Positions 49,320-58,121 of a DNA stretch of 64,000 nt are shown here, piece after piece; positions within the stretch are counted from its first letter, which is position 1; every line of letters begins with the position of its first letter. Made by a program: the position numbers and the translations under genes. Under the pieces are notes generated by a model. The model saw only the letters and a program-made list of their open reading frames with translations. It ran no database searches and was not told where the DNA came from. The stretch lies in contig NZ_CP059903.1 of NCBI RefSeq assembly GCF_014127485.1, positions 4,028,001 through 4,092,000 on the forward strand, written 5' to 3'. This DNA comes from Nocardioides dongkuii (lineage in GTDB: Bacteria; Actinomycetota; Actinomycetes; Propionibacteriales; Nocardioidaceae).

Positions 49320-51214
49320 GCTTCCTCCACGACTGCTGGCTCCACGACGGCCAGGACCTCCCCGGACGCGACCTGCGACCCGGGGGACACACTGATCTCC
49401 GTGACCGTGCCGGCGTGCGGCGCGCTCACGGTGTGCTGCATCTTCATCGCCTCCAGGACGAGGACCGGTTGGCCGGCCTCGACCTGCTGGCCCGCCCCGA
49501 CCGCGACCTTGACGACCGTGCCGGGCATCGGCGCGAGCAGGCTGCCGCTCGCGACCGTGTCGGCCGGGTCGGTGAACCTCGGCACCCGCGTGAGCCGCAC
49601 GTGCCCGCGCGCCGAGTCCACCTCGACGACGGCGCCGTGGACGGCGACGGCGTACGTCGTCCGCACGCCGCCCGCCTCCAGCGTCACCGCGTCCGGCCCC
49701 ACCGCCACCGCCTCGAACCCGTCGACGCGGTAGCCGTCGCGGCCGCCCCACCAGGAGACCTCCGCCTCGGCGAACACCGTGCGCTGCGGCTGGCTGGTGA
49801 CGTTGCGCCAGGCGACGGGGACGCCGCGCTGGACGGTACGGCGGGCGCCGGCCCGGGCGGCGAGCGCGAGCGCCGCCGCGACCGGGGCGCCGGCGTCGGC
49901 GGCCGGAGCGACCGGGGTCCGCTCCGCGAGGAACGCGGTGGTGACCTCGCCGGCCAGGAACTCCGGCGAGCGGAGCACGTCGACGAGCAGGTCGCGGTTG
50001 GTGACCAGGCCGTGGATCCGGGCCCGGGACAGCACCCCGGCCAGCGCCCGTGCGGCCTGCTCGCGGGTCGGCGCGTGCGCGACGACCTTGGCCAGCATCG
50101 CGTCGTAGTGGGTGGAGACGGTGGAGCCGGACGCGAACCCCGCGTCCACCCGGATGCCGGGCTCCTCCGGGACGTCGAAGGTGGTGAGCACCCCGCTCTG
50201 CGGCTGGTAGTCGGCCGCCGGGTCCTCGGCGTACACGCGCACCTCGATCGCGTGCCCGGTCACGGTCGAGCCCACGGCGGGGTCGACCGGCCGGCCCTCG
50301 GCGACCGCGAGCTGCAGCTCGACCAGGTCGACGCCGCGCACCTCCTCGGTGACCGGGTGCTCGACCTGGAGCCGGGTGTTCATCTCCAGGAAGAAGAACG
50401 TGTCGCGGACCGGGTCGTAGAGGAACTCCACGGTGCCCGCGCCCCGGTAGTCGATCGCCGCCGCGGCCGCGCGCCCCGCCTCGTGCAGGGCCGCGCGGGT
50501 CGCCTCGGGGAGGGCGGGCGCCGGGGACTCCTCGACGACCTTCTGGTGGCGCCGCTGCAGCGAGCAGTCCCGCTCGCCGAGCACGACGACGCCGTCGGGG
50601 GTGCCGAGCACCTGCACCTCGACGTGCCGCCCGCGCTCGACGTACGGCTCCACGAAGACGGTGTCGTCGCCGAACGCCGACGCCGCCTCGGCGCGCGCCC
50701 GCTCCAGCTCGGCGGGCAGGTCGGCCAGCGCACGGACGACGCGCATGCCGCGGCCGCCGCCGCCCGCCGACGCCTTGACCAGCAGCGGGAGGTCGGCGTC
50801 CGTGGGCTCCGCGGGAGCCTCGAGCGCCGGCACGCCGGCGGCCTGCATGATCCGCTTGGCCTCGATCTTGGCGCCCATCCGGTCGATGGAGTCCGGCGCC
50901 GGGCCCACCCAGGTGAGGCCCGCGTCGAGGACGGCGCGCGCGAAGTCGGCGTTCTCGGAGAGGAAGCCGTAGCCCGGGTGCACGGCGTCGGCACCGGCGC
51001 GCCGGGCGGCCTCGATGACCAGGTCGGCGCGCAGGTAGGTCTCGCCGGGCGTGCTGCCGGGGAGGCGGACGGCGAGGTCGGCCTCCGCCACGTACGGCAG
51101 CGCCGCGTCGGCGTCGGAGTGGATCGCCACGGTCTCGATGCCGAGCCGGCGGCAGGTGCGGAAGACCCGGCTGGCGATCTCGGCCCGGTTGGCGACGAGG
51201 AGCCTGACGATCAT
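49316..51214 (-). CDS. Acyl-CoA carboxylase alpha subunit (biotin carboxylase + biotin carrier)
   Basis: The 632-residue protein begins MIVRLLVANRAEIASRVFRT. The ATP-grasp site contains KASAGGGGRGMRVV. ERDCSLQRRHQKVVEESP and FFLEMNTRLQVEHPVTEEV form the catalytic core, and a linker of about 120 residues follows. The C-terminal carrier has the biotinylated Lys in LVLEAMKMQHTV. It charges biotin and passes the carboxyl group to the beta subunit. Length fits propionyl-, methylcrotonyl- and geranyl-CoA carboxylase alpha chains. Overlapping codons on both sides place it within the operon. Confidence 0.92.
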   Translation of the reverse strand: MIVRLLVANRAEIASRVFRTCRRLGIETVAIHSDADAALPYVAEADLAVRLPGSTPGETYLRADLVIEAARRAGADAVHPGYGFLSENADFARAVLDAGLTWVGPAPDSIDRMGAKIEAKRIMQAAGVPALEAPAEPTDADLPLLVKASAGGGGRGMRVVRALADLPAELERARAEAASAFGDDTVFVEPYVERGRHVEVQVLGTPDGVVVLGERDCSLQRRHQKVVEESPAPALPEATRAALHEAGRAAAAAIDYRGAGTVEFLYDPVRDTFFFLEMNTRLQVEHPVTEEVRGVDLVELQLAVAEGRPVDPAVGSTVTGHAIEVRVYAEDPAADYQPQSGVLTTFDVPEEPGIRVDAGFASGSTVSTHYDAMLAKVVAHAPTREQAARALAGVLSRARIHGLVTNRDLLVDVLRSPEFLAGEVTTAFLAERTPVAPAADAGAPVAAALALAARAGARRTVQRGVPVAWRNVTSQPQRTVFAEAEVSWWGGRDGYRVDGFEAVAVGPDAVTLEAGGVRTTYAVAVHGAVVEVDSARGHVRLTRVPRFTDPADTVASGSLLAPMPGTVVKVAVGAGQQVEAGQPVLVLEAMKMQHTVSAPHAGTVTEISVSPGSQVASGEVLAVVEPAVVEEA

Positions 51215-52821
51215 GGGCGGAACACCCCGAACCGGTCGGTGCCGACGATCGGCTTGGTCTCGATGACGGAGAGGCAGATGCCCAGGACGGTGCGGGTGTC
51301 GCGCGGGTCGATGACGCCGTCGTCGTAGAGCATCCCGGAGAGGAAGAACGGCAGGCTCTGCTCCTCCACGGACTGCTCGATGAAGGCGCGCATGCCGGCG
51401 TCGGCCTCCTCGTCGTACGCCTGGCCGCGGCCCTCGGCCGCCGCCCGCGCCACGATCGAGAGCACGCCGGCCAGCTGCGCCGGGCCCATCACCGCCGACT
51501 TCGCGGAGGGCCAGGTGAACAGGAAGCGGGGGTCGTACGCGCGGCCGTTCATGCCGTAGTTCCCCGCGCCGTACGACGCCCCGAGGATCACCGTCAGGTG
51601 CGGCACGGTCGAGTTGCTGATCGCGTTGATCATCATCGCGCCGTGCTTGATGATGCCGCCCTGCTCGTACTCCTTGCCGACCATGTAGCCGGTGGTGTTG
51701 TGCAGGAACAGCAGCGGGGTGTCGGTCTGGTTGGCGAGCTGGACGAACTGGGTCGCCTTCTGCGCCTCCTGGCTGAACAGCACGCCCTGCGCGTTGGCGA
51801 GGATGCCGACCGGGCGGCCGTGGATCCGCGCCCAGCCGGTGACGAGCGAGGGGCCGTAGAGCGGCTTGAACTCGTCGAAGACCACGGCGTTGCCCTCGCT
51901 CACGCCGTCGCACACCCGCGCGATCACCGCGCGGGGGTCGAACGGCTCCTTGAGGTCGGCCGGCACCAGGTCGAGCAGCTCGTCGGGGTCCGCGTCCGGC
52001 TCGGCGTAGGTGCGCTCGGTGCTCCCGGTGGTCGAGTGCGCCGCGAGGGACGAGCGGCGTGTATCGAGACCCTTGCGCCAGTTCAGCCGGGCCACGATCC
52101 GCCGGCCGATCCGGATGGCGTCGAGCTCGTCCTCGGCCAGGTAGTCGGCCAGGCCGGAGGTCCGGGCGTGCATCTCGGCGCCGCCGAGCGACTCGTCGTC
52201 GGACTCCTCGCCGGTGGCCATCTTCACCAGCGGCGGGCCGCCGAGGAACACCTTGGCCTGCTCGCGGACCATCACCGTGTAGTCCGACATGCCGGGCACG
52301 TAGGCGCCGCCGGCCGTGGAGTTGCCGAAGACCAGCGCGATCGTCGGCTCCTTGCGGGCGCTGGCGCGGGTGAGGTCGCGGAACAGCTTCCCGCCGGGGA
52401 TGAAGATCTCCTTCTGCGTGGGCAGGTCGGCGCCGCCGGACTCGACCAGCGAGATCGTCGGGAGGCCGTTCTCCTCGGCCACCTGCGCGGCGCGGAAGAT
52501 CTTGCGCACCGTCCACGGGTTGCTCGCGCCGCCCTTGACCGTGGGGTCGTTGGCGGTGATCACGCACTCGACGCCCTCGACGACGCCGACGCCGGTCACG
52601 ACGCTGGCGCCGACCGCGAAGTCGGAGCCCCAGCCGGCCAGCGGCGAGAGCTCGAGGAACGCCGACCCCTCGTCGACGAGCAGCTCGATCCGCTCGCGGG
52701 GCAGCAGCTTGCCGCGCGCGCGGTGCCGCTCGGCGTACTTCTCCCCGCCGCCGGCCACCGCCTTGGCGTGCTCGGCGTCGAGGTCCGCGAGCTTGGTGAG
52801 CATCGCCTCCCGGTTGGTCAT
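51211..52821 (-). CDS. Acyl-CoA carboxylase beta subunit (carboxyltransferase)
   Basis: The 536-residue protein has the two crotonase-like halves: SNPWTVRKIFRAAQVAEENG, SLVESGGADLPTQKE and GNSTAGGAYVPGMSD in the first, and LFLHNTTGYMVGKEYEQGG and GASYGAGNYGMNGRAYDP in the second. These resemble methylcrotonyl- and geranyl-CoA carboxylase beta chains more than propionyl-CoA carboxylase. Residues about 250-266, between VARLNWRKG and ERTYAEPD, are encoded by a dispersed repeat (52026-52072). This in-frame insert sits in a linker. Confidence 0.92.
   Translation of the reverse strand: MTNREAMLTKLADLDAEHAKAVAGGGEKYAERHRARGKLLPRERIELLVDEGSAFLELSPLAGWGSDFAVGASVVTGVGVVEGVECVITANDPTVKGGASNPWTVRKIFRAAQVAEENGLPTISLVESGGADLPTQKEIFIPGGKLFRDLTRASARKEPTIALVFGNSTAGGAYVPGMSDYTVMVREQAKVFLGGPPLVKMATGEESDDESLGGAEMHARTSGLADYLAEDELDAIRIGRRIVARLNWRKGLDTRRSSLAAHSTTGSTERTYAEPDADPDELLDLVPADLKEPFDPRAVIARVCDGVSEGNAVVFDEFKPLYGPSLVTGWARIHGRPVGILANAQGVLFSQEAQKATQFVQLANQTDTPLLFLHNTTGYMVGKEYEQGGIIKHGAMMINAISNSTVPHLTVILGASYGAGNYGMNGRAYDPRFLFTWPSAKSAVMGPAQLAGVLSIVARAAAEGRGQAYDEEADAGMRAFIEQSVEEQSLPFFLSGMLYDDGVIDPRDTRTVLGICLSVIETKPIVGTDRFGVFRP
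52026..52072. repeat. Dispersed repeat arm inside the carboxyltransferase gene
   Basis: The segment reads CGGTGGTCGAGTGCGCCGCG and ends CGTGTATCGAGACCC. It matches the left arm of the long repeats at 21.8-22.3 kb (GGTGGTCGAG to TCGAGACCC) with a changed middle. It is in frame and adds about 16 residues. Confidence 0.75.
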
Positions 52822-54524
52822 GTGAGCAGTCCTTCCTGGACGTGCACCATCCGCGAGCGGAGCCACTCGCCGAGGCCCTTGGCCTGCGGGTCGAACCGCG
52901 CGGACGCGGCGACCCCGCGGCCGAGCAGGCCGCGGACCAGGATGTTGACGCCGCCGAGGTTCGGCAGCACGTACACCTCGATGTCGAGGTCGGCCGCCTC
53001 CGGCAGCAGCTCGCGCAGCTTGCGCGGGCTGGCCAGCTTCGCCAGCCAGGTCACCCGCTGCTCGTAGAGGTCCGACCCGTCGTGGACGACCCACAGCCCG
53101 ATGTTGGCGTCGCCGCCCTTGTCGCCGGACCGCGCGTGCACGAAGGTGCCGAGCGGGACCCGGCGGGTCAGCGTGTCCGGCGGGGCGGGGTACGGCGAGG
53201 GGCGCAGGCCGAGCCGCGGGTCGACCTCGGCGTACGCACCCGGGTCGGCGACCACCTCGCGGCGGCCGTCGGCGTGCACGACCGTGTGCGTGACGGCGTC
53301 GCGGTCGACGTACTCGGGCCGGTAGACGCCGTACGGCGTGGGGGCGGCGGGCGGGCCGGTCATCGTGAAGCCGGGGTACGACGCGAGCGCGAGCTCGACC
53401 GCGGCGCCGGTGAACGCCTTGCCGACCGGCCCGGGCTCGGGGTCCATCACCGTGCAGCGCAGCAGCGTCGAGGCGCCCTCCTCGGTGTCGGCGTCGTACG
53501 GCGGGGCCGCGACCCGCGACCAGTGCACGGTCTCGGCGGTCAGCGCCGGCGCGAGCTGCTCGCGCACCCAGTCGGCCTTGGCCTCGACGTCGAGCCCGGT
53601 CAGCACCAGCTCGATGCTGTTGCGGTAGCCGCCGAGCTCGTTGACGCACACCTTGAGCCGCTCGGGCGGGGCCTCGCCGCGGACGCCGGAGACCGACACC
53701 CGGTCGGGGCCGGCCTGGTCGAGCCGCACGGAGTCGAGGTGCACGGTGACGTCGGGGTTGAGGTAGCGCGTGGACTGCACCTCGTAGAGCAGCTGCGCGG
53801 TGACCGTGTCGACGGTGACCGCGCCGCCCGTGCCGTCGTGCTTGGTGACCACGCACGAGCCGTCGGCGGCGAGCTCGGCCAGCGGGAAGCCGAGCGGGGT
53901 GCCGTCGTGGCGCAGGCTGCGGAAGCCCGAGAAGTTGCCGCCGGTGGCCTGGGCGCCGCACTCCAGCACGTGCCCGGCGACGACGGCGCCGGCCAGCTCG
54001 TCGTACGCCGTGGGCGCCCAGCCGAACCGCGCGACCGCGGGCCCGACGACGAGCGAGGCGTCGGTGACCCGCCCGGTCACGACCACGTCGGCGCCGCCGG
54101 TCAGCGCGGCGGCGATGCCGAAGCCGCCGAGGTAGGCGTTGGCGGTGAGCGCGCCCTCGAAGGAGAGGGCCCGGACGTCGTCGCCCTCCACGTGCGCCAC
54201 CGCGACGTCCAGCCCGAGACCGCGGGCGACCTCACGGACCTTGTCGGCGAGGCCGGCGGGGTTCAGGCCGCCGGCGTTGCTGACGATCCGCACCCCCCGC
54301 TCGAGCGCGGTGCCGAGGCAGTCCTCGAGCTGGCGCACGAAGGTCTTCGCGTAGCCCAGCGAGGGGTCCTTCATCGTGTCGCGGCCGAGGATGAGCATGG
54401 TCAGCTCGGCGAGGTAGTCGCCGGTGAGCACGTCGAGCGGCCCGCCGTCGAGCATCTCGCGCATCGCCGACATCCGGTCGCCGTAGAAGCCCGAGCAGTT
54501 GCCGATCCGCAGGAGGTCCGTCAT
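52818..54524 (-). CDS. atuA: AtuA/DUF1446 family protein (acyclic terpene utilisation)
   Basis: A 568-residue protein with the AtuA start LLRIGNCSGFYGDRMSAM. Conserved blocks include LTGDYLAELTMLILGRD, VSNAGGLNPAGLADKV, VVVTGRVTDASLVVGPA and a C-terminal HARSGDKGGDANIGLWV. AtuA is needed for citronellol/geraniol degradation in pseudomonads, but its reaction is not settled. Here it is coupled (ATGA) to a carboxyltransferase and a TIGR03084 protein. That supports a role in handling a branched or isoprenoid acyl-CoA. Confidence 0.9.
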   Translation of the reverse strand: MTDLLRIGNCSGFYGDRMSAMREMLDGGPLDVLTGDYLAELTMLILGRDTMKDPSLGYAKTFVRQLEDCLGTALERGVRIVSNAGGLNPAGLADKVREVARGLGLDVAVAHVEGDDVRALSFEGALTANAYLGGFGIAAALTGGADVVVTGRVTDASLVVGPAVARFGWAPTAYDELAGAVVAGHVLECGAQATGGNFSGFRSLRHDGTPLGFPLAELAADGSCVVTKHDGTGGAVTVDTVTAQLLYEVQSTRYLNPDVTVHLDSVRLDQAGPDRVSVSGVRGEAPPERLKVCVNELGGYRNSIELVLTGLDVEAKADWVREQLAPALTAETVHWSRVAAPPYDADTEEGASTLLRCTVMDPEPGPVGKAFTGAAVELALASYPGFTMTGPPAAPTPYGVYRPEYVDRDAVTHTVVHADGRREVVADPGAYAEVDPRLGLRPSPYPAPPDTLTRRVPLGTFVHARSGDKGGDANIGLWVVHDGSDLYEQRVTWLAKLASPRKLRELLPEAADLDIEVYVLPNLGGVNILVRGLLGRGVAASARFDPQAKGLGEWLRSRMVHVQEGLLT

Positions 54525-55318
54525 CGCCGCGACCGCCCCTCGCCGGCCGGACCCGCGAAGGCCTGGGCGATGCCCAGCCAGTGCGCCGCGTCGCCGCCGA
54601 CGGCCACGAGGTCGGTGTCGTCACGGTGGACGCGCTGGGTGACCAGCAGGCCGAAGTCGTACGCCGACCCGGTCACCGACTGGGTCGCGTCCTCCGGCCC
54701 CCAGGTCCAGGTCTCCCCGGACGGCGCGACCAGCTGGACGCGGAACGGCTCGGCCGGCGGCGTCTGCTGGTGCACCGCGTAGGCGAAGTCGCGGGTGCGC
54801 ACGCCCAGGTGGGCGACGTGGCGGACCCGGTCGGTGCGCTCCGGCTCGATCCCGAGGGCGTCGTACACGTCGAGCGCGTGCGCCCAGGTCTCCATGAACC
54901 GCGCGGTCGCCATCGACGCGGCCGACATCGGGGGGCCGAACCACGGCATCCGGGCGCCGTCCGGCACGGCGCGCAGCGCCTCGACGAGGTCGGTCCGTGC
55001 CGTCCCCCACCGGGCGAGCAGCGCCCGCGGCGCCAGCCGGGCGACCTCGTGGGCGCCGGAGTCGACGAACCCGTGCGGGTCGGCGGCGGCCTGCTCCACG
55101 ACGGCATCCCACGCGGTCTTCTTCGCCGGGTCCAGGCTGCGCGCGGCGAGGACGGCGACCTCGTCGGTCCAGGTCAGGTGGGCCACCTGGGTCGCCACGG
55201 TCCAGCCCGGCGCGGGGGTGGGCGTCGCCCAGCCGTCCCGGTCGAGGCCGGCGACCGCGTTCCAGAGTGCGTCGCCCTCCGCTCGGAGGTCGCCGAGCAG
55301 GTCGTCGAGCAGGGTCAT
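54521..55318 (-). CDS. TIGR03084 family metal-binding protein (DinB/maleylpyruvate-isomerase fold)
   Basis: The 265-residue protein has TPAPGWTVATQVAHLTWTDE (first His of the metal site) and ARFMETWAHALDVYDALG (Glu and His ligands), as in TIGR03084 and mycothiol-dependent maleylpyruvate isomerase-like proteins. A second domain carries the C-terminal half. Many such proteins use mycothiol, which would suit an actinobacterium. It lies between TetR and atuA with overlapping codons on both sides, so it belongs to the same catabolic operon. Its reaction is unknown. Confidence 0.85.
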   Translation of the reverse strand: MTLLDDLLGDLRAEGDALWNAVAGLDRDGWATPTPAPGWTVATQVAHLTWTDEVAVLAARSLDPAKKTAWDAVVEQAAADPHGFVDSGAHEVARLAPRALLARWGTARTDLVEALRAVPDGARMPWFGPPMSAASMATARFMETWAHALDVYDALGIEPERTDRVRHVAHLGVRTRDFAYAVHQQTPPAEPFRVQLVAPSGETWTWGPEDATQSVTGSAYDFGLLVTQRVHRDDTDLVAVGGDAAHWLGIAQAFAGPAGEGRSRR

Positions 55319-55941
55319 GCCGGCTCCTCGCGGTCGTCGCGGAGGGCGGCGTCGAGCACGACCGCCCACTCGTCCAGGATCCGCCCGCGGCGGCGGGTGT
55401 CGTCGGTGATGGTGGCGGCCAGGCCGAGGCCGCGCACCAGGTCGAGGGTGCCCTGCACCAGCTCGCGGACGCCCTCGCGTGACTCGTCGGCGCCGAGCAG
55501 CTCCACGGTCAGCCGGTGCGTCTCGCGCCCCACGCGCTGCTCGAGCGGGGCGACCGCCTCCAGCAGCGTCGCGTCCGTGCGGGCGGCGACCCAGAGCTCG
55601 AGGGCCGCGGTGAAGACCGGCGAGGTGAAGTGGTCGGCGAGCACCTGCAGCACCGCACGGGTACGCCGCTCGCCCGCGGGCAGCGCCCGCGCCGCCGCGG
55701 CCAGCTCCGCGCCGCGTACCTCGGTCAGGTGCTCGACGGCGGCGACGACCAGGGCGTTCTTGGTCGGGAAGTGGTGCAGCTGCGCCCCTCGGCTGACGCC
55801 GGCCCGCTCGGAGACCAGGGTGGTCGAGGTGCCGGCGAACCCGCGCTCGACCAGGCACTCCACCGTCGCGTCCAGCAGCCGCGCCCGCATCGCCCGGGTG
55901 CGCTCGCCCTGCGGGACGCGGGGCGGGGCGGACGGGGGCAC
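55315..55941 (-). CDS. TetR family transcriptional regulator
   Basis: The 208-residue regulator has helices with MRARLLDATVECLVERGFAG, STTLVSERAGVSRGAQLHHF and PTKNALVVAAV, the full TetR DNA-binding domain. A diverged ligand domain follows. GTG 55941 was chosen because GATGCT, a possible -10, lies 6 nt upstream. A TTG at 55977 would add 12 residues of no family likeness. As first gene of the atuA/carboxylase operon it likely represses the operon and responds to an acyl-CoA, as relatives do. Confidence 0.88.
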   Translation of the reverse strand: MPPSAPPRVPQGERTRAMRARLLDATVECLVERGFAGTSTTLVSERAGVSRGAQLHHFPTKNALVVAAVEHLTEVRGAELAAAARALPAGERRTRAVLQVLADHFTSPVFTAALELWVAARTDATLLEAVAPLEQRVGRETHRLTVELLGADESREGVRELVQGTLDLVRGLGLAATITDDTRRRGRILDEWAVVLDAALRDDREEPA

Positions 55942-56044
55942 CGGCCCAGCATCGTGGCGGGGACAACAAACAGTCAAGCCTGTCTTTTATTGGTTACCGC
56001 GTCTGACGGATGACAACGGGCGCGGGGGCGCGCTCAATGGACTC

Positions 56045-56656
56045 ATGGTCAGAGGTCTCGTCCTGTCGTGCATCGTCGCCTTGGCCAGCTGTCTGCTGGT
56101 CGCGCCACCGAGCCAGGCCCACCGCGGCGGGCTCGAGGTCTACGACCAGGGCACCTACGACGACCCGTACGAGTTCGACGACGACGAGTGCGGCTTCCTC
56201 TTCCACGTCGAGGGCAGGCAGTGGGGCCGGTACAAGAACTACATCGTGCCCGGCTCGGACCGGCAGGCGTTCCTCGCCAACAACCGGTACCACTGGCGCG
56301 AGACGATCTCGAACCCCGCGAACGGCAAGAAGATGTACCTCTCCGGCGACGGCCACGTCCGCGAGGTGCGCGCCCGGCACGTCGAGGGCACCGTGTGGGA
56401 CTTCGTCTCGATCGAGACGGGCGCACCCTTCGTCATGCGGACCAGCCGCGGCCGGGTCGTCGTGGCGGACCGCGGCAAGCTGGTCCGCGTGCAGCGCTTC
56501 GACACCCTCGGCGACGGCGTCCCGGGCGGCGAACCCGTGGGCGAGGAGACCATCCTGCACCGGTTCACCCGCGGGTCGTTCCCCTCGCTCGAGCCCGATT
56601 TCGACTTCTGCGGCATCGTGGCCAAGCACCTCGGCGCGACGCCGGCACCGCGCTGA
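56045..56656 (+). CDS. Secreted protein of unknown function (203 aa)
   Basis: A signal peptide (VRGLVLSCIVALASCLLVAP, cleavage near SQAHRGG) leads a beta-rich domain. It has many acidic residues near the start (YDDPYEFDDDECGF) and a second Cys in FDFCGIV near the end, which could pair. Repeats of Arg/His/Tyr occur in the middle (YHWRETISN, HVREVRARHVEG). It resembles small secreted actinobacterial proteins with no assigned function. CTCAAT at 56033-56038 lies 6 nt before the ATG. Neighbours give no clue. Confidence 0.65.
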   Translation: MVRGLVLSCIVALASCLLVAPPSQAHRGGLEVYDQGTYDDPYEFDDDECGFLFHVEGRQWGRYKNYIVPGSDRQAFLANNRYHWRETISNPANGKKMYLSGDGHVREVRARHVEGTVWDFVSIETGAPFVMRTSRGRVVVADRGKLVRVQRFDTLGDGVPGGEPVGEETILHRFTRGSFPSLEPDFDFCGIVAKHLGATPAPR

Positions 56657-56678
56657 CCGGACTCACACCTCCGGGGGG

Positions 56679-56900
56679 TCACGAGCGCCGGTGACGAACC
56701 AGGTGGGCGACGCTCGCGACTCCGGCCAGGACGACCGTCCCGACGCCGAGCGCTGAGGCCGCACGCTCCGGCAGGGACAGATCGCTGATCGCGGCCGCCA
56801 GGACGGCACAGAGGAACGCGGCCAGCAGGATCCCGAAGAAGATGGCCAACGACGTCGCGATGAGGATCGTCTGCTGGTCCCGCTCCGCCTGGCTCCGCAT
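56679..56900 (-). CDS. Small membrane protein with two helices (73 aa)
   Basis: From ATG 56900, 6 nt after GGAGGATGG, the frame encodes MRSQAERDQQTILIATSLAI followed by a first helix that ends near CAVLAAAI. A second helix, SALGVGTVVLAGVASVAHLV, lies before a basic HRRS tail. No family is recognised. It is convergent with the preceding secreted protein gene and divergent from the frameshifted frame at 56944. Confidence 0.6.
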   Translation of the reverse strand: MRSQAERDQQTILIATSLAIFFGILLAAFLCAVLAAAISDLSLPERAASALGVGTVVLAGVASVAHLVRHRRS

Positions 56901-56943
56901 ACCGCCATCCTCCCCCCTCTGGCATGTTCGTAGGGTTCCGAAC

Positions 56944-57295
56944 ATGCCTCCGACGCCTCCCTATCGCGGTCGCTGGCTCGTTCGGTCGTCGTTCGTGCTC
57001 GCCGCCCTCGGCTGCACTCGTCGTGGGCTGGCTCGTGCTGGCCGGCGACCGAGCACTGATGTGCGACCTGGGCGGGGCCTCGTCCCGGTGGGGTGAAGCC
57101 GAGCGCACGTGGCTGCCGCCGGGGACGACGTGCACGTGGTGGCTGGACGGCACGCCGCACACGGACCGCCCGGACGCGTCACGCTTCGCTGTCGTGGCGA
57201 TGGCGTTGTTCGGCGTACCGCTAGGCCTCTACCTCCGCGGGCTGCTGCGTCCCTCTCCTCAGCCTGCCCGCGCGGACGACGACGCTCGTCGCTGA
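56944..57295 (+). pseudogene. Small membrane protein gene broken by a frameshift
   Basis: The frame from ATG 56944 reads MPPTPPYRGRWLVRSSFVLA and then loses sense near 57012. The next frame (+1) from there reads ALVVGWLVLAGDRALMCDLG and continues to TGA 57293-57295 with WLPPGTTCTWWLDG and a second helix, FAVVAMALFGVPLGLYLRG. The two frames join into one plausible two-helix protein of about 115 residues if one base is removed near 57005-57015. This is a frameshifted gene or a sequence error. No family is recognised. Confidence 0.5.
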
Positions 57296-57438
57296 GGGGG
57301 CGCGCTCGTCAGCTGCAAGCCGACAGATCGGGTGCCCGTTGAGGACTTGTTCGTGTACGCGAGTGCCTAGACCCTCGAAGGGGTTGCGAGTTGAGGGAAT
57401 CGACTGCCCAGTTGCCGGGACGCTGGGAGGCTGCTCCC

Positions 57439-58071
57439 ATGGCTCGTCGTCTCGGTCACCTGGCAGGAGGGGTAGCCCTCACCGCCGCCACGATCACCGC
57501 CCCTTTCTCCGCACACGCGACTGCCACATCCGCAGCGCGGAGCCCTCAGGTGCCGACGATCGAGCAGGTCGCCGAGGTCTACCCACACTTCGCTGGTGGC
57601 TCAGTTCCCGGTGGGGCAAGCGGGGTCGTCCCTGCTGTCCGGAGGGACTGCTCGTGGGGCAAGCCCTATGCCGGTTCGCAGCTTCGTTCCGACGACTATG
57701 TCCCGGCTGGCACGCGGCGAGATCCCACCCGGCGCAAGCCCGATGTGGTGATCATCGCACTGTCCTTCCGCTCTGTCCGTCACGCCTCGGACTACGTGGC
57801 CGACAGCGTGAAGACGCACTCTGCGTGCATGCTCGCGGGCGCGAGCGATGACGCGGCGCTCACCACCAAGAAGCTTCGCTTCGGTCTCGGAGACCAGCGA
57901 TTCGCCGTGACCGGCGTCCTGGTCGACGGACAGGCCACACGAGTAACCCACCGGCTCCTCGTCCGCGAAGGCAAGACCGTCACCTCCACCACCGTCGCCT
58001 CGACCAATGGCAAGCCCGCCGCGAAGCGCGCGGTCCGCCTGGCCCGACTGGCGGTGCGAACGGCCCGGTAA
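57439..58071 (+). CDS. Exported protein of unknown function, atypical composition
   Basis: From ATG 57439 (after GGGAGG) the protein has 210 residues. It has an N-terminal export signal (RRLGHLAGGVALTAATITA, cleavage near HATA). A domain follows with two Cys (RDCSWGKP and SACMLAG), and a basic C-terminus is rich in Lys and Arg. Codons and base content are visibly less GC-rich than neighbours, suggesting acquisition from elsewhere. A segment VVIIALSFRSVRHASDYV resembles strands and helices of small secreted actinobacterial proteins. Nothing further can be assigned. Confidence 0.6.
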   Translation: MARRLGHLAGGVALTAATITAPFSAHATATSAARSPQVPTIEQVAEVYPHFAGGSVPGGASGVVPAVRRDCSWGKPYAGSQLRSDDYVPAGTRRDPTRRKPDVVIIALSFRSVRHASDYVADSVKTHSACMLAGASDDAALTTKKLRFGLGDQRFAVTGVLVDGQATRVTHRLLVREGKTVTSTTVASTNGKPAAKRAVRLARLAVRTAR

Positions 58072-58121
58072 GACGTCGCCGCACCGCGCTAGCCGCTTCA
58101 CTGAGCGCCGAACGCACCCCG

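Noticed and set aside
56242..57162. A leftward frame across the secreted protein gene
   Set aside because: Composition is Pro/Arg/Ser-rich, no conserved motif is seen, and it conflicts with three better-supported genes.
57301..57438. Attachment site or tRNA remnant before the atypical exported gene
   Set aside because: A weak hairpin with CCCTC/GAGGG arms is present, but no tRNA-like T-loop, duplication or integrase gene supports a mobile island boundary.
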